Shown here: positions 1 through 6,477 of the stretch, piece after piece
Position numbering within the stretch: the stretch's first letter is position 1
Layout of the letters: the number at the start of each line of letters is the position of its first letter
Assembly (NCBI GenBank): GCA_003516705.1
Contig: DPCJ01000029.1
Location: 37,669 to 67,450 of the forward strand
Direction: 5' to 3'
Length of the DNA: 29,782 nt
DNA from: Prolixibacteraceae bacterium
GTDB taxonomy: Bacteria; Bacteroidota; Bacteroidia; Bacteroidales; Prolixibacteraceae
Made by a program: the position numbers and the translations under genes
Notes under the pieces: model-generated
Seen by the model: the letters and a program-made list of their open reading frames with translations, nothing else
Database searches by the model: none
Told to the model about the DNA's origin: nothing

Positions 1-155
1 GGCGGATGGCCTACTTCGAGTTTCCAGGCACTTGTAATAAATTCGCTGCAATCCCACCAACTTGCGGTTGGTTCAATGGTTAAAAAGTAAGTGATTGCAG
101 AAATCAGAAATACGGCCCAGCCGAGAAGATTATTGATGAGTGTCGGTTTTTGCAT
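1..155 (-). CDS. DUF2723 (GT117-like) membrane protein, N-terminal fragment
   Basis: The first 51 residues of a minus-strand gene that runs off the left edge. The ATG is at 155. The peptide begins MQKPTLINNLLGWAVFLISA, has one hydrophobic segment (about residues 9-25), then TIEPTASWWDCSEFI and KLEVGHP. The pattern of a short N-terminal membrane helix followed by TIEPT-x-S-x-WDC-x-EFI and K-LEVGHPP is what I know from Bacteroidota DUF2723 proteins, large multi-membrane proteins of the glycosyltransferase 117 family thought to transfer sugars at the cytoplasmic membrane. Only the N-terminus is visible, so the catalytic region cannot be judged. It diverges from the tRNA-Gln gene to its right. 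Confidence 0.8.
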   Translation of the reverse strand, partial: MQKPTLINNLLGWAVFLISAITYFLTIEPTASWWDCSEFITSAWKLEVGHP

Positions 156-294
156 GACTGAATTTTTTGAACGTTCGCAAATATAAGTTTTTAAAAAGAT
201 TTGGGAACCAACCCTAATGAAAAGTGAGGCAATTAACAAACCACACTGTTTTCGAAAAAAAAATGTCAGAATTTAGCCGATAAAAAAAAAATTA

Positions 295-302
295 TACTTT
301 TG
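295..302 (+). promoter_or_regulatory. Bacteroidota -7 promoter element of tRNA-Gln(TTG)
   Basis: TACTTTTG fits the Bacteroidota sigma factor -7 consensus TAnnTTTG exactly and lies 32 nt before the mature tRNA 5' end. No clear TTTG -33 box is visible upstream; that region is A-rich. Confidence 0.5.
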
Positions 303-333
303 CACCGTCTTTAGCAAAAAGACAAGTAAGGAC

Positions 334-406
334 TGACCTGTGGTGTAACTGGCAACACGTCTGATTTTGGTTCAGAAGAGTCCAAGTTCGAGCCTTGGCA
401 GGTCAA
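334..406 (+). tRNA. tRNA-Gln (anticodon TTG)
   Basis: All arms fold: acceptor TGACCTG/CAGGTCA (7 bp), D stem GTGT/ACAC, anticodon stem TCTGA/TCAGA with loop TTTTGGT (anticodon TTG), T stem CCAAG/CTTGG with loop TTCGAGC, discriminator A. It is 73 nt long. The CCA end is not encoded (the genome reads ACC). A strong terminator follows directly. A second, broken copy of the same gene lies at 747-869. Confidence 0.95.
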
Positions 407-412
407 CCGGGT

Positions 413-449
413 AGAGGAATGCAATTTATATTGTGTTCCTCTTTTTTTT
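413..449 (+). terminator. Rho-independent terminator of tRNA-Gln(TTG)
   Basis: The stem AGAGGAA/TTCCTCT is extended inward by GCAAT/ATTG and is followed by eight T. It lies 7 nt after the tRNA. Almost the same terminator recurs at 877-913 after the broken tRNA copy, so the block tRNA 3' part plus terminator has been duplicated. Confidence 0.85.
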
Positions 450-482
450 GACCTACATTTGAATAAGGCAAATTTTTTTCTG

Positions 483-737
483 ATGGGCTACTTTGCTTAT
501 GTGATATACAGTGCTGATTACAAACGATTTTACAAAGGGCATTGCAAAAACCTGGATGTCAGATTGGACCAACATAATAAAGGTCAAACAAAATCAACCA
601 AACCTTTTGTACCATGGAAATTGATATATACTGAACAATTGGATACTAAAGAAGATGCAATTGCAAGGGAAAAATATCTGAAAACTGCTGCTGGCAGACG
701 TTTCCTCAAAAATAAAATACCCTGTCTTTTTCGATAG
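483..737 (+). CDS. Small GIY-YIG endonuclease-like protein
   Basis: 84 residues from the ATG at 483; a longer version would need a TTG start at 459. This is the whole length of the small single-domain GIY-YIG proteins common in Bacteroidota (YhbQ/UvrC N-terminal type). Motifs visible: YVIYSADYKRFYKGH, matching the GIY...YIG core; VRLDQHNKG with the conserved Arg and His; PWKLIY; and AIAREKYLK with the family's Glu. The family cuts DNA at one strand at a time; the cellular role of these small members is not established. The gene lies exactly between an intact tRNA-Gln and a broken second tRNA-Gln copy, which suggests it is part of a small mobile unit that targeted the tRNA gene (inference). 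Confidence 0.85.
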   Translation: MGYFAYVIYSADYKRFYKGHCKNLDVRLDQHNKGQTKSTKPFVPWKLIYTEQLDTKEDAIAREKYLKTAAGRRFLKNKIPCLFR

Positions 738-746
738 TTTTAAACT

Positions 747-869
747 AACTGGCAACACGTCTGATTTTGGTTCAGAACCCGCCCGTACCGAACGTATTCC
801 ATATAATTAATGCACCTTAAATCCGGTACGTTCGGGCGGGGAGTCTAAGTTCGAGCCTTAGTAGGTCAA
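747..869 (+). pseudogene. Broken second tRNA-Gln(TTG) copy
   Basis: Positions 747-777 repeat tRNA residues from the D loop to the end of the anticodon stem of the gene at 334-406, with anticodon loop TTTTGGT. A 63-bp insertion (778-840) follows. Positions 841-869 then resume with the variable loop, T arm and 3' acceptor strand. The 5' acceptor strand and 5' D stem are missing at this place. The T stem reads CTAAG/CTTAG against CCAAG/CTTGG in the intact gene, a paired change that keeps base pairing. TGACCTA at 449-455, just before the GIY-YIG gene, could be the lost 5' acceptor strand, because it is complementary to TAGGTCA at 862-868. Confidence 0.75.
778..840. repeat. 63-bp palindrome-ended insertion in the tRNA-Gln copy
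   Basis: The insert starts with CCCGCCCG and ends with CGGGCGGG, a perfect 8-bp inverted terminal repeat. Inside are further complementary blocks (GTACC/GGTAC and GAACG/CGTTC), but their order differs between the arms, so the inner pairing is imperfect. The tRNA sequence is collinear on both sides (TTCAGAA then GAGTC). No target duplication is visible. It resembles a REP- or MITE-like unit; I cannot assign a family. Confidence 0.65.
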
Positions 870-876
870 CCGGTTA

Positions 877-913
877 GAGGAATGCAATTTATATTGTGTT
901 CCTCTTTTTTTTG
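877..913 (+). terminator. Duplicated Rho-independent terminator
   Basis: Copy of the 413-449 terminator: AGAGGAA/TTCCTCT stem with the same loop and an eight-T tract, placed after the broken tRNA-Gln copy. It also lies just after the stop of the convergent dehydrogenase gene. Confidence 0.75.
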
Positions 914-919
914 AACAAC

Positions 920-1936
920 TCAGAAATACAAAATTACCTTGCCTTTTTCTATCTCCTGATTCTCAATGACTTTTAAAGCTTCCTGAATAGCAGTAAAATG
1001 AAAACGATGCGTAATCCAGTTGCTTACATCTATTTTCCCCTCTCTAAAATAGTCGATTACAACCGGGAATTTGTTGTTGTGCAATCGTGAACCTCTTACA
1101 TCAATTTCGCGTGCAGTGATTGTAAATTGTGCAATTGCTGAAGGTTCACCACTAAACCCAAGTGTAATTACACGTCCGGCAGAACAAACATAGGTTAAAG
1201 CTTGTTCGAATGATTTCACATTACAAACCGAATCAATTACAACTGTTGCCCCCAACCCTTCCGTTAATCTAAAAATTTCGTTTTTGACATCGAGGTTTTT
1301 GACATTCAGAACTTCATCAGCTCCCTGTGTTTTGGCAAATTCGAGTCTTTTCTCAACAACATCAGAAATAAAACAGGTTGCACCGCGCAACTTAGCCATT
1401 TTCAAAACACTTAATCCCACAGGGCCTGCACCCATAATAAACACCAAATCGTCTGCACTGATTTCAGCACGCGAACAAACCTGCTCAGCAACAGTAAATG
1501 GTTCAATCAGAATAGCATCTTCCCATGTCACATTATCTGGAATGCGATAAATACTTTCCTGTGGCACTACAATGTATTCCTGATAACCACCATCGACATG
1601 CACCGAACGCACTTTCAGGTTACGACAAACATTTTTGCGGCCAATCCGACACTGATAACAGGTACCGCAACTGATTACCGGGTCAACAATTACCCTGTCG
1701 CCTGAAGACCAATTTATTACTTGTTTGCCGATGTCAATTATTTCACCCACAATTTCGTGACCGATAACTCTCGGATAGGTTGCCACCGACGATGTGCCAT
1801 GATAAATGTGTACATCAGAACCACAAATTCCACCCACCTTTACTTTTATCAATGCTTCGTTTGGCTCCGAAATTTCAGGTTTCGGGCGTTCTTCGATTAC
1901 AATGTGATGAGGTTGCGTTACGAGTACAGCTTTCAT
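920..1936 (-). CDS. Zinc-dependent medium-chain dehydrogenase, RspB/LgoD-like
   Basis: 338 residues, full length for the zinc alcohol dehydrogenase (MDR) superfamily. The catalytic zinc site is GGICGSDVHIYHG with GHEIVGEI. The structural zinc loop is CGTCYQCRIGRKNVC. The NAD(P)-binding Rossmann motif is GAGPVGL. The C-terminal SRLHNNKFPVVIDYF and WITHRF resemble E. coli RspB and LgoD (L-galactonate 5-dehydrogenase), recalled from memory. It likely oxidises a secondary alcohol of a sugar acid such as L-gulonate or L-galactonate in the cytoplasm. It begins 9 nt after the stop of the dlgD-like gene, so the two are co-transcribed and probably act in one sugar-acid route. The exact substrate is inferred. 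Confidence 0.85.
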   Translation of the reverse strand: MKAVLVTQPHHIVIEERPKPEISEPNEALIKVKVGGICGSDVHIYHGTSSVATYPRVIGHEIVGEIIDIGKQVINWSSGDRVIVDPVISCGTCYQCRIGRKNVCRNLKVRSVHVDGGYQEYIVVPQESIYRIPDNVTWEDAILIEPFTVAEQVCSRAEISADDLVFIMGAGPVGLSVLKMAKLRGATCFISDVVEKRLEFAKTQGADEVLNVKNLDVKNEIFRLTEGLGATVVIDSVCNVKSFEQALTYVCSAGRVITLGFSGEPSAIAQFTITAREIDVRGSRLHNNKFPVVIDYFREGKIDVSNWITHRFHFTAIQEALKVIENQEIEKGKVILYF

Positions 1937-1945
1937 TTTTTTGTA

Positions 1946-2962
1946 TTAATGTCCGGCCAGTTGTTTTACTCTTTCCCAAACGCCATCATCAACCGATATC
2001 CCCAATTCCAGATTTGTTTTCCGCGTTAACAACGACTGTTCACCCGGATAATAAATCTTACCATTTTCGGTTGCCGGTACTGATGATTTCAGTTGTTGTA
2101 CAGTCGATTCTAAAACGTTATCGATAAATTCCTGTGAATTAATCTTTAACGGATCAATTGCAATAAACACCTGGTTGCAACTGCCGCAACTCCCTTTCCC
2201 CGCTTTATCGATACTGCAAGTGGCCAGTCCGTTTGACAACAGAGTTGAAATTACATCTAAAAGAATGGCGAATCCAGAACCTTTCCAGTATCCTGTGGGC
2301 AAAATCCGCATGGTTTCTTCAATAGGGCCGGGAATGTCTGTCAGATTTCCATCTTTATCAAAACCTCCCGGAAAGGGTAGTTTTTCGTTTTTAAGTCGTG
2401 TAACCTGAAGTTTTCCATACGAATATTGCGACATTGCCATATCGAGAACCAAATGGCCATTTTTGCGCGGAACTGCCATCACAAAAGGGTTATTCCCGAT
2501 GCCGATGGTTTTGGCTCCCCATGCCGGCATACACGATTCGGTGTTTGTCCAGCAAATCGCGATATAACCTTTGTCGGCAGCTTGCCAGCCATAAGAACCG
2601 CCCCGCATCCAGTGCGTTGTATTGTTTAAACTCACCATTCCGAGCCCGTTGTTTTCAGCAATTTCCGTTGCCCTGTTCATTGCAAATCGCGCATTTAAAA
2701 TTCCCGGACCAAGATTGCCGTTATAAATTTCGAATGAACCAAAATTATTTACAAGGGTTGGCTCAGCATTTACATCGACCCAACCTTTGCTGATGTAATC
2801 GATAAAACGCTCCACACGATTAAGTCCGTGAGAATAGATCCCGTCTCTGCTCGATTCAGTATGTACTTGTGCACAAACATCAGCTTTTGCTTCAGGCAAT
2901 CCGGCTAAAACAAATGCCTTTTTTACTGTGTCCATCATTTGGTCAAAAGCAATTCTTGTCAT
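1946..2962 (-). CDS. dlgD: 2,3-diketo-L-gulonate reductase-like (Ldh_2 family)
   Basis: 338 residues; the malate/L-lactate dehydrogenase type 2 family is usually 330-360. It has YSHGLNR with the catalytic His of the family, HWMRGGSYGWQAADKGYI, CWTNTESCMPAWGAK, GIGNNPF and ILPTGYWKGSG. These blocks match E. coli YiaK (DlgD) almost residue for residue as I remember it, more closely than malate or lactate dehydrogenases. YiaK reduces 2,3-diketo-L-gulonate to 3-keto-L-gulonate with NADH. It is the first gene of a two-gene unit with the zinc dehydrogenase, suggesting L-gulonate or ascorbate-type sugar-acid metabolism. A terminator at 3005-3040 separates it from the gene upstream, so it needs its own promoter in 2963-3004. 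Confidence 0.85.
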   Translation of the reverse strand: MTRIAFDQMMDTVKKAFVLAGLPEAKADVCAQVHTESSRDGIYSHGLNRVERFIDYISKGWVDVNAEPTLVNNFGSFEIYNGNLGPGILNARFAMNRATEIAENNGLGMVSLNNTTHWMRGGSYGWQAADKGYIAICWTNTESCMPAWGAKTIGIGNNPFVMAVPRKNGHLVLDMAMSQYSYGKLQVTRLKNEKLPFPGGFDKDGNLTDIPGPIEETMRILPTGYWKGSGFAILLDVISTLLSNGLATCSIDKAGKGSCGSCNQVFIAIDPLKINSQEFIDNVLESTVQQLKSSVPATENGKIYYPGEQSLLTRKTNLELGISVDDGVWERVKQLAGH

Positions 2963-3004
2963 TTTCAGTTGTATTATTTCTATTCAAATCTAACTTTTTT
3001 GAAC

Positions 3005-3040
3005 AAAAAAACCGGTTTCACGAAGAAACCGGTTCAATTT
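3005..3040 (-). terminator. Rho-independent terminator after the sugar isomerase-like gene
   Basis: Perfect 10-bp stem AACCGGTTTC/GAAACCGGTT with a 5-nt loop. Read on the minus strand it is followed by a run of T. It lies 20-55 nt after the stop of the gene ending at 3060. A T-run also follows on the plus strand, so it may act in both directions. Confidence 0.85.
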
Positions 3041-3059
3041 TTTCTACTGATAATGTGTA

Positions 3060-3989
3060 TTATACAAGAATCTTTGTGGTAATGTTGCTGATGCTGATTT
3101 CCAACGCTTCAAACGGTTTGCCATTGCCCTGATTATCGTCTTCAACAAAGAGGTATTTCATACCGGCAGTTTCGCGTGCTGCATAAATGCGTTTAAAGTC
3201 GATAAGACCAGCACCTACCGATGTGATATCATCTTTAATCACATCATAGAAAGGCGCACTTTGCTGAGCCATATCTTTAAAATGGAACAACTGAAAACGT
3301 CCCGGATACTTGTTGAACATTTCTACCGGGTCCTGTCCGGCTTTTGTTGCCCAATACATATCGAGTTCCATGGTAATCAGGTTTGCATCCATTTCGGGCA
3401 TAAAAATGTCGTAATACGGAACAACACCATCAATATTGGCAAATTCAAAATTGTGGTTGTGGTAACCAAACTGAATACCCACTTCTTTCATCACTGCACC
3501 CACCTGGTTCCAGTCGGCAATCATTTTTTTGTATGATTCTATGTTACGGTCCACTTCTTCAACCCAGGGTTGTACACAATATTTCACACCGAGAAGTGCA
3601 TGGTCTTCGGCCATTTTTCTGGCGCTTTCCATGGTAATACCGGCAGCTTCAACACTGGTGTGGCTGCTCACGATATCCATTCCAAGATCGTTCACCATTT
3701 TTTTGAATTCGGCAGGTACATAACCATAAAATTTACCATCGGCATAGTTGGCAAGTTCAAGGTTTTTGTATCCCAAATCCGAAAGTTTTTTCAAAGTTCC
3801 GGGAACATCGGCAGTCATTGCATCGCGAATGGTGTACAATTGAAGACCAACGCCAAAACTCTTGCGGTCAACCGGCTGGATAGCAGGTTTTGCTCCGGGT
3901 TTGCAACCCATCGGGCCAAGGGCAATCACACCCAGTGCTCCGGCTGCTGAAATTTTCAGGAAATCTCTTCTTTTTTGAAAATCATTCAT
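3060..3989 (-). CDS. Exported sugar phosphate isomerase/epimerase-like protein
   Basis: 309 residues. The N-terminus MNDFQKRRDFLKISAAGALG is a Tat-type signal (RRDFLK). It is followed by GPMGC, a possible lipobox, so the mature protein may be a membrane-anchored lipoprotein. The body is a TIM barrel of the xylose isomerase-like (AP endonuclease 2) family: VGLQLYTIRD, LGYKNLELA, YHNHNFEF, ELDMYWATKAGQDP and LFHFKDM, where the His, Glu and Asp residues usually bind a metal. Many Bacteroidota proteins of this layout are called sugar phosphate isomerase/epimerase with Tat signal; their true substrates are mostly unknown. It is monocistronic, with a terminator directly downstream. A role in sugar-acid use beside dlgD is only a guess. 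Confidence 0.85.
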   Translation of the reverse strand: MNDFQKRRDFLKISAAGALGVIALGPMGCKPGAKPAIQPVDRKSFGVGLQLYTIRDAMTADVPGTLKKLSDLGYKNLELANYADGKFYGYVPAEFKKMVNDLGMDIVSSHTSVEAAGITMESARKMAEDHALLGVKYCVQPWVEEVDRNIESYKKMIADWNQVGAVMKEVGIQFGYHNHNFEFANIDGVVPYYDIFMPEMDANLITMELDMYWATKAGQDPVEMFNKYPGRFQLFHFKDMAQQSAPFYDVIKDDITSVGAGLIDFKRIYAARETAGMKYLFVEDDNQGNGKPFEALEISISNITTKILV

Positions 3990-4133
3990 AGTTTATCTTT
4001 TTGGTTAAAATTATTTTCCGGTGATAAAAATAATGCAATAGTTTAAAAATCGAAAGTCAGTCACTTAAGTTTTCGCCAAATGAGCGTTTTAATCTGAAAT
4101 TCCGATGATTTGCAAGATTTTTAAAAAAGATAA

Positions 4134-4162
4134 TTTGGGTTTACAACAAATTACTATTTTTG
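4134..4162 (+). promoter_or_regulatory. Promoter of tRNA-Gln(CTG)
   Basis: TTTG at 4134-4137 and TATTTTTG at 4155-4162 fit the Bacteroidota -33/-7 consensus (TTTG, TAnnTTTG) with a 17-nt spacer. The tRNA starts 19 nt further on. Confidence 0.6.
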
Positions 4163-4180
4163 CAGCACAAAATTTTAAAC

Positions 4181-4253
4181 TGTCCTGTGGTGTAATTGGC
4201 AACACGTCTGACTCTGGATCAGAAGAGTTCAGGTTCGAAACCTGACAGGACAA
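4181..4253 (+). tRNA. tRNA-Gln (anticodon CTG), attachment site of the island
   Basis: Acceptor TGTCCTG/CAGGACA, D stem GTGT/ACAC, anticodon stem TCTGA/TCAGA with loop CTCTGGA (anticodon CTG), T stem TCAGG/CCTGA with loop TTCGAAA, discriminator A; 73 nt, CCA not encoded. The gene is intact. Its last 14 nt belong to a 19-bp sequence repeated at 28539-28557, so the island integrated at the tRNA 3' end and supplied the missing part. Confidence 0.95.
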
Positions 4254-4258
4254 CAAAA
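4240..4258. repeat. attL (19-bp direct repeat with attR)
   Basis: ACCTGACAGGACAACAAAA occurs here, covering the 3' end of tRNA-Gln(CTG) and 5 nt beyond, and again at 28539-28557. The sequence just upstream is also similar (GTTCGAA here, GTTAGAG at attR). An integrase gene starts 200 nt to the right, the usual arrangement of tRNA-targeting elements. Confidence 0.85.
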
Positions 4259-4290
4259 AAGTCTGCGTAAAAACGCAGACTTTTGTTTTT
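4258..4290 (+). terminator. Island-borne terminator behind tRNA-Gln(CTG)
   Basis: Stem AAAGTCTGCGT/ACGCAGACTTT with an AAAA loop, followed by TTTGTTTTT. It starts at the last bases of attL, inside the island, and takes the place of the chromosomal terminator now found beyond attR at 28563. Confidence 0.85.
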
Positions 4291-4368
4291 CAAGGAATTA
4301 GCACTCCCCCAATAAGCAAATAAAAGCAGAAAAGACCACCTAAAAGAAGGGTATGAGGTGGCATTAGA

Positions 4369-4427
4369 GGTGGACTTAAAACACCTTTCTCCAAGTCCAC
4401 CGATTTCATTCTTTTTCATTGATATTC
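4369..4427. repeat. Left-end motifs, possible integrase arm sites
   Basis: GGTGGACTT (4369-4377) and AAGTCCACC (4393-4401) form an inverted pair. AAGTCCACCGA (4393-4403) and TTTTCATTGATATTC (4413-4427) recur in the same order but opposite orientation near the right end (28438-28479). They lie between attL and the integrase start, where they could also affect integrase expression. Confidence 0.55.
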
Positions 4428-4457
4428 AGTTCTTTGCATTTTATAAAATGATTGATT

Positions 4458-5699
4458 ATGAATAATTTTACAACAATTAAAAAGATGAATTCGGTGGACA
4501 AATTGAGTGTTTTATTCTTCATAAAAAGGACAAAGAACCTTTTAAACGGTGAAAGTCCAATATATTGTCGTTTAACAATGAACGGCATAAGGTCTGAGTT
4601 TGCAGTAAATAAGAGTGTTACTGCCGATATTTGGTTACCTACCGCTGGCAAGGCAAGAGGTAACTCTATTGAGATTTATCGTTTAAATAAATCCCTTGAA
4701 AACATCAATGAGAAGATTAACGAAATTCTCAGACAATCTGAACTTCAAGGAACTGCAATAAATCCTGAACTTATAAGGAATGAATTATTGGGCATCAATA
4801 AACAATACAAGTTTATTGTTGAGGCTTATGAGGAACACAATAGTAAGATGGCAGCATTGATCGGGAAACAATTTGCGCCAAAAACTCTTGTCAGGCATAA
4901 AACTTCATTAAAGCATTTAAAAGAATTCATAAAATCCTTTTACAAGACTTCAGATATTGAACTCATTAAAATCAACCATCAATTTTTAACCAATTACGAA
5001 TTTTGGTTAAAAACAAATACAAAATGCCAACACAATGTTGTTGTCAAATACGTTAAAAACCTTGGCAAGATTCTTAAAATAGCAAGGAATAATGGATGGA
5101 TGGAACATGACCCTTTCCTAAATACCACATTCAAATACCATGAAGTAGATAAACCTTTTCTTACTAAGGAAGAGCTTGAAAAAATAATGAATAAAAGTTT
5201 TTCTATTCCAAGACTTGAAAAAATTAGGGATGTATTCCTGTTTTGTTGTTTTACCGGTCTTGCTTTTATTGATGTTCATGATTTGAAATATGAAGATTTT
5301 ATAACTGGTGCAAATGGAGAAAGATGGATTAGAAAAAAACGTCAGAAAACAAAAAATTGGAGTAACATACCTATTCTACCTGCTGCCCAAAGAATACTTG
5401 ACAAATACAAGAATGATATTGAATGTCAAATTAATAAGACCATATTACCAGTACCCTCAAACCAAAAAATGAATGCTTACTTAAAAGAAATCGCTGATTT
5501 GTGTGGATTAAATATTAAACTAACAACACATGTCGCCAGACATACATTTGCCACAACAGTAACCCTTTCAAATCATGTATCAATGGAAGCTGTTTCAAAA
5601 ATGTTGGGACATTCATCACTTGACATGACAAAAAAATATGCCCGGATTCTTGACCATTATATTGCTGATGAATTTGAAAAGATTAAAGATAAGTACTGA
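4458..5699 (+). CDS. Tyrosine recombinase (integrase), CTnDOT-like Bacteroidota type
   Basis: 413 residues from the ATG at 4458; the reading frame also allows a TTG start at 4452. Layout: N-terminal arm-binding domain (about 1-95), SAM-like core-binding domain (about 110-210), catalytic domain (about 230-410). The catalytic residues visible are a Lys in the RKKRQKTKNW hairpin, H-x-x-R in THVARHTFAT (about 358-361), His in MLGHSSL (about 385) and the nucleophile Tyr in KKYARIL (about 394). The first Arg is absent: the usual TGLR block reads FTGLAFIDV. IntDOT of CTnDOT also lacks this Arg, so loss of activity should not be assumed. It would integrate and excise the island at tRNA-Gln(CTG). It is the only large gene of the island on the plus strand and faces away from attL. 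Confidence 0.93.
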   Translation: MNNFTTIKKMNSVDKLSVLFFIKRTKNLLNGESPIYCRLTMNGIRSEFAVNKSVTADIWLPTAGKARGNSIEIYRLNKSLENINEKINEILRQSELQGTAINPELIRNELLGINKQYKFIVEAYEEHNSKMAALIGKQFAPKTLVRHKTSLKHLKEFIKSFYKTSDIELIKINHQFLTNYEFWLKTNTKCQHNVVVKYVKNLGKILKIARNNGWMEHDPFLNTTFKYHEVDKPFLTKEELEKIMNKSFSIPRLEKIRDVFLFCCFTGLAFIDVHDLKYEDFITGANGERWIRKKRQKTKNWSNIPILPAAQRILDKYKNDIECQINKTILPVPSNQKMNAYLKEIADLCGLNIKLTTHVARHTFATTVTLSNHVSMEAVSKMLGHSSLDMTKKYARILDHYIADEFEKIKDKY

Positions 5700-5700
5700 A

Positions 5701-5775
5701 AAATACACCCGCGCGGTTGATGAACTTAAAAATAAGGCTGTTAATGGGATGCCGGAGATTAATTTTGATCAATGA
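5701..5775 (+). pseudogene. Short tail of a second tyrosine recombinase (tentative)
   Basis: Directly after the integrase stop, another frame reads KYTRAVDELKNKAVNGMPEI-NFDQ and stops at 5773-5775. It has no start of its own. The beginning resembles the end of a tyrosine recombinase, with the nucleophile Tyr followed by a C-terminal helix, and the bases CCCGCGCGG are far more GC-rich than the neighbourhood. It may be a scar left when integrase genes were exchanged. The assignment rests on a few residues and is weak. Confidence 0.35.
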
Positions 5776-5786
5776 AAAAATAATAG

Positions 5787-6473
5787 TTATTTATTGAACA
5801 AAATGCTTTTAAGATCAACCCCTAATGGAGCTGCTTGAACAAAGGAAACAGATTTACCATTAAATATGGTTGAACTTGCTGATACCTCTTCAGGTCGAAA
5901 TCTTACACAATTTTTATTTGAGATTAAATGGGATTCGTGTTCTGGTTTTATTTTATCTTTCAAAATATAATATATTGTATTGAAAAATTCTTTATCCTCG
6001 ATTCTATTAAACCATGTTCCGGTATCAAGTAAATTAATCCCTTTAGAGCGAAAAATCGCAAGTACAAATGTTGCACAAGTCAATCCAAACTCACCTTCCC
6101 CTATATCAAGTTTTCCGGATTCTAAAAATTTAGTTGAATTATATAAAATTGCATACGGAATACTATCAGCGTTAAGTTCATGAACCAAAATGAAATATGG
6201 TATTATTGCTTTTCTACGATGAAAGGTTTCATCATTAATATCAAAAAAGGGAAAATCAAGAAATAGAATTTTATCATAATCTGAGACATCGGGTGATACT
6301 TCCATTGTTAAAATGTGGTGCCAAGCAAGATGAAAGAAGTGAGTTCTACCTTCATGTTTGAAAATAATTCCAGTATGTAGAGAATTATGATTTTGAGGCT
6401 TCCCAATTACAATTCGAATGGTGTATTCAGGTAGATCTTTGAAATCTTCAAAAGGGTAAACAGCTATACTCAT
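5787..6473 (-). CDS. Unknown protein, possible permuted papain/NlpC-fold hydrolase
   Basis: 228 residues, no signal peptide or membrane helix. Near the N-terminus it has LHTGIIFKHEGRTHFFHLAW (His 33, 45, 48), and further on GLTCATFVLAIF (Cys 133). A His in a strand-turn-strand followed about 90-100 residues later by a Cys that starts a helix is the arrangement of circularly permuted papain-like enzymes (LRAT/YiiX/PPPDE-type). That makes a cysteine peptidase, amidase or acyltransferase possible, but this is inference from the pattern alone. It is the last gene of a three-gene cassette, 4 nt after the gene upstream, between the integrase and a type I restriction operon. It is strongly AT-rich. 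A role as effector in a defence cassette is conceivable. Confidence 0.6.
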   Translation of the reverse strand: MSIAVYPFEDFKDLPEYTIRIVIGKPQNHNSLHTGIIFKHEGRTHFFHLAWHHILTMEVSPDVSDYDKILFLDFPFFDINDETFHRRKAIIPYFILVHELNADSIPYAILYNSTKFLESGKLDIGEGEFGLTCATFVLAIFRSKGINLLDTGTWFNRIEDKEFFNTIYYILKDKIKPEHESHLISNKNCVRFRPEEVSASSTIFNGKSVSFVQAAPLGVDLKSILFNK

Positions 6474-6477
6474 AAGA

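Noticed and set aside
747..869. A working third tRNA-Gln
   Set aside because: The 5' acceptor and D-stem strands are missing next to it and a 63-bp insert splits it; only splicing of an unknown kind could restore it.
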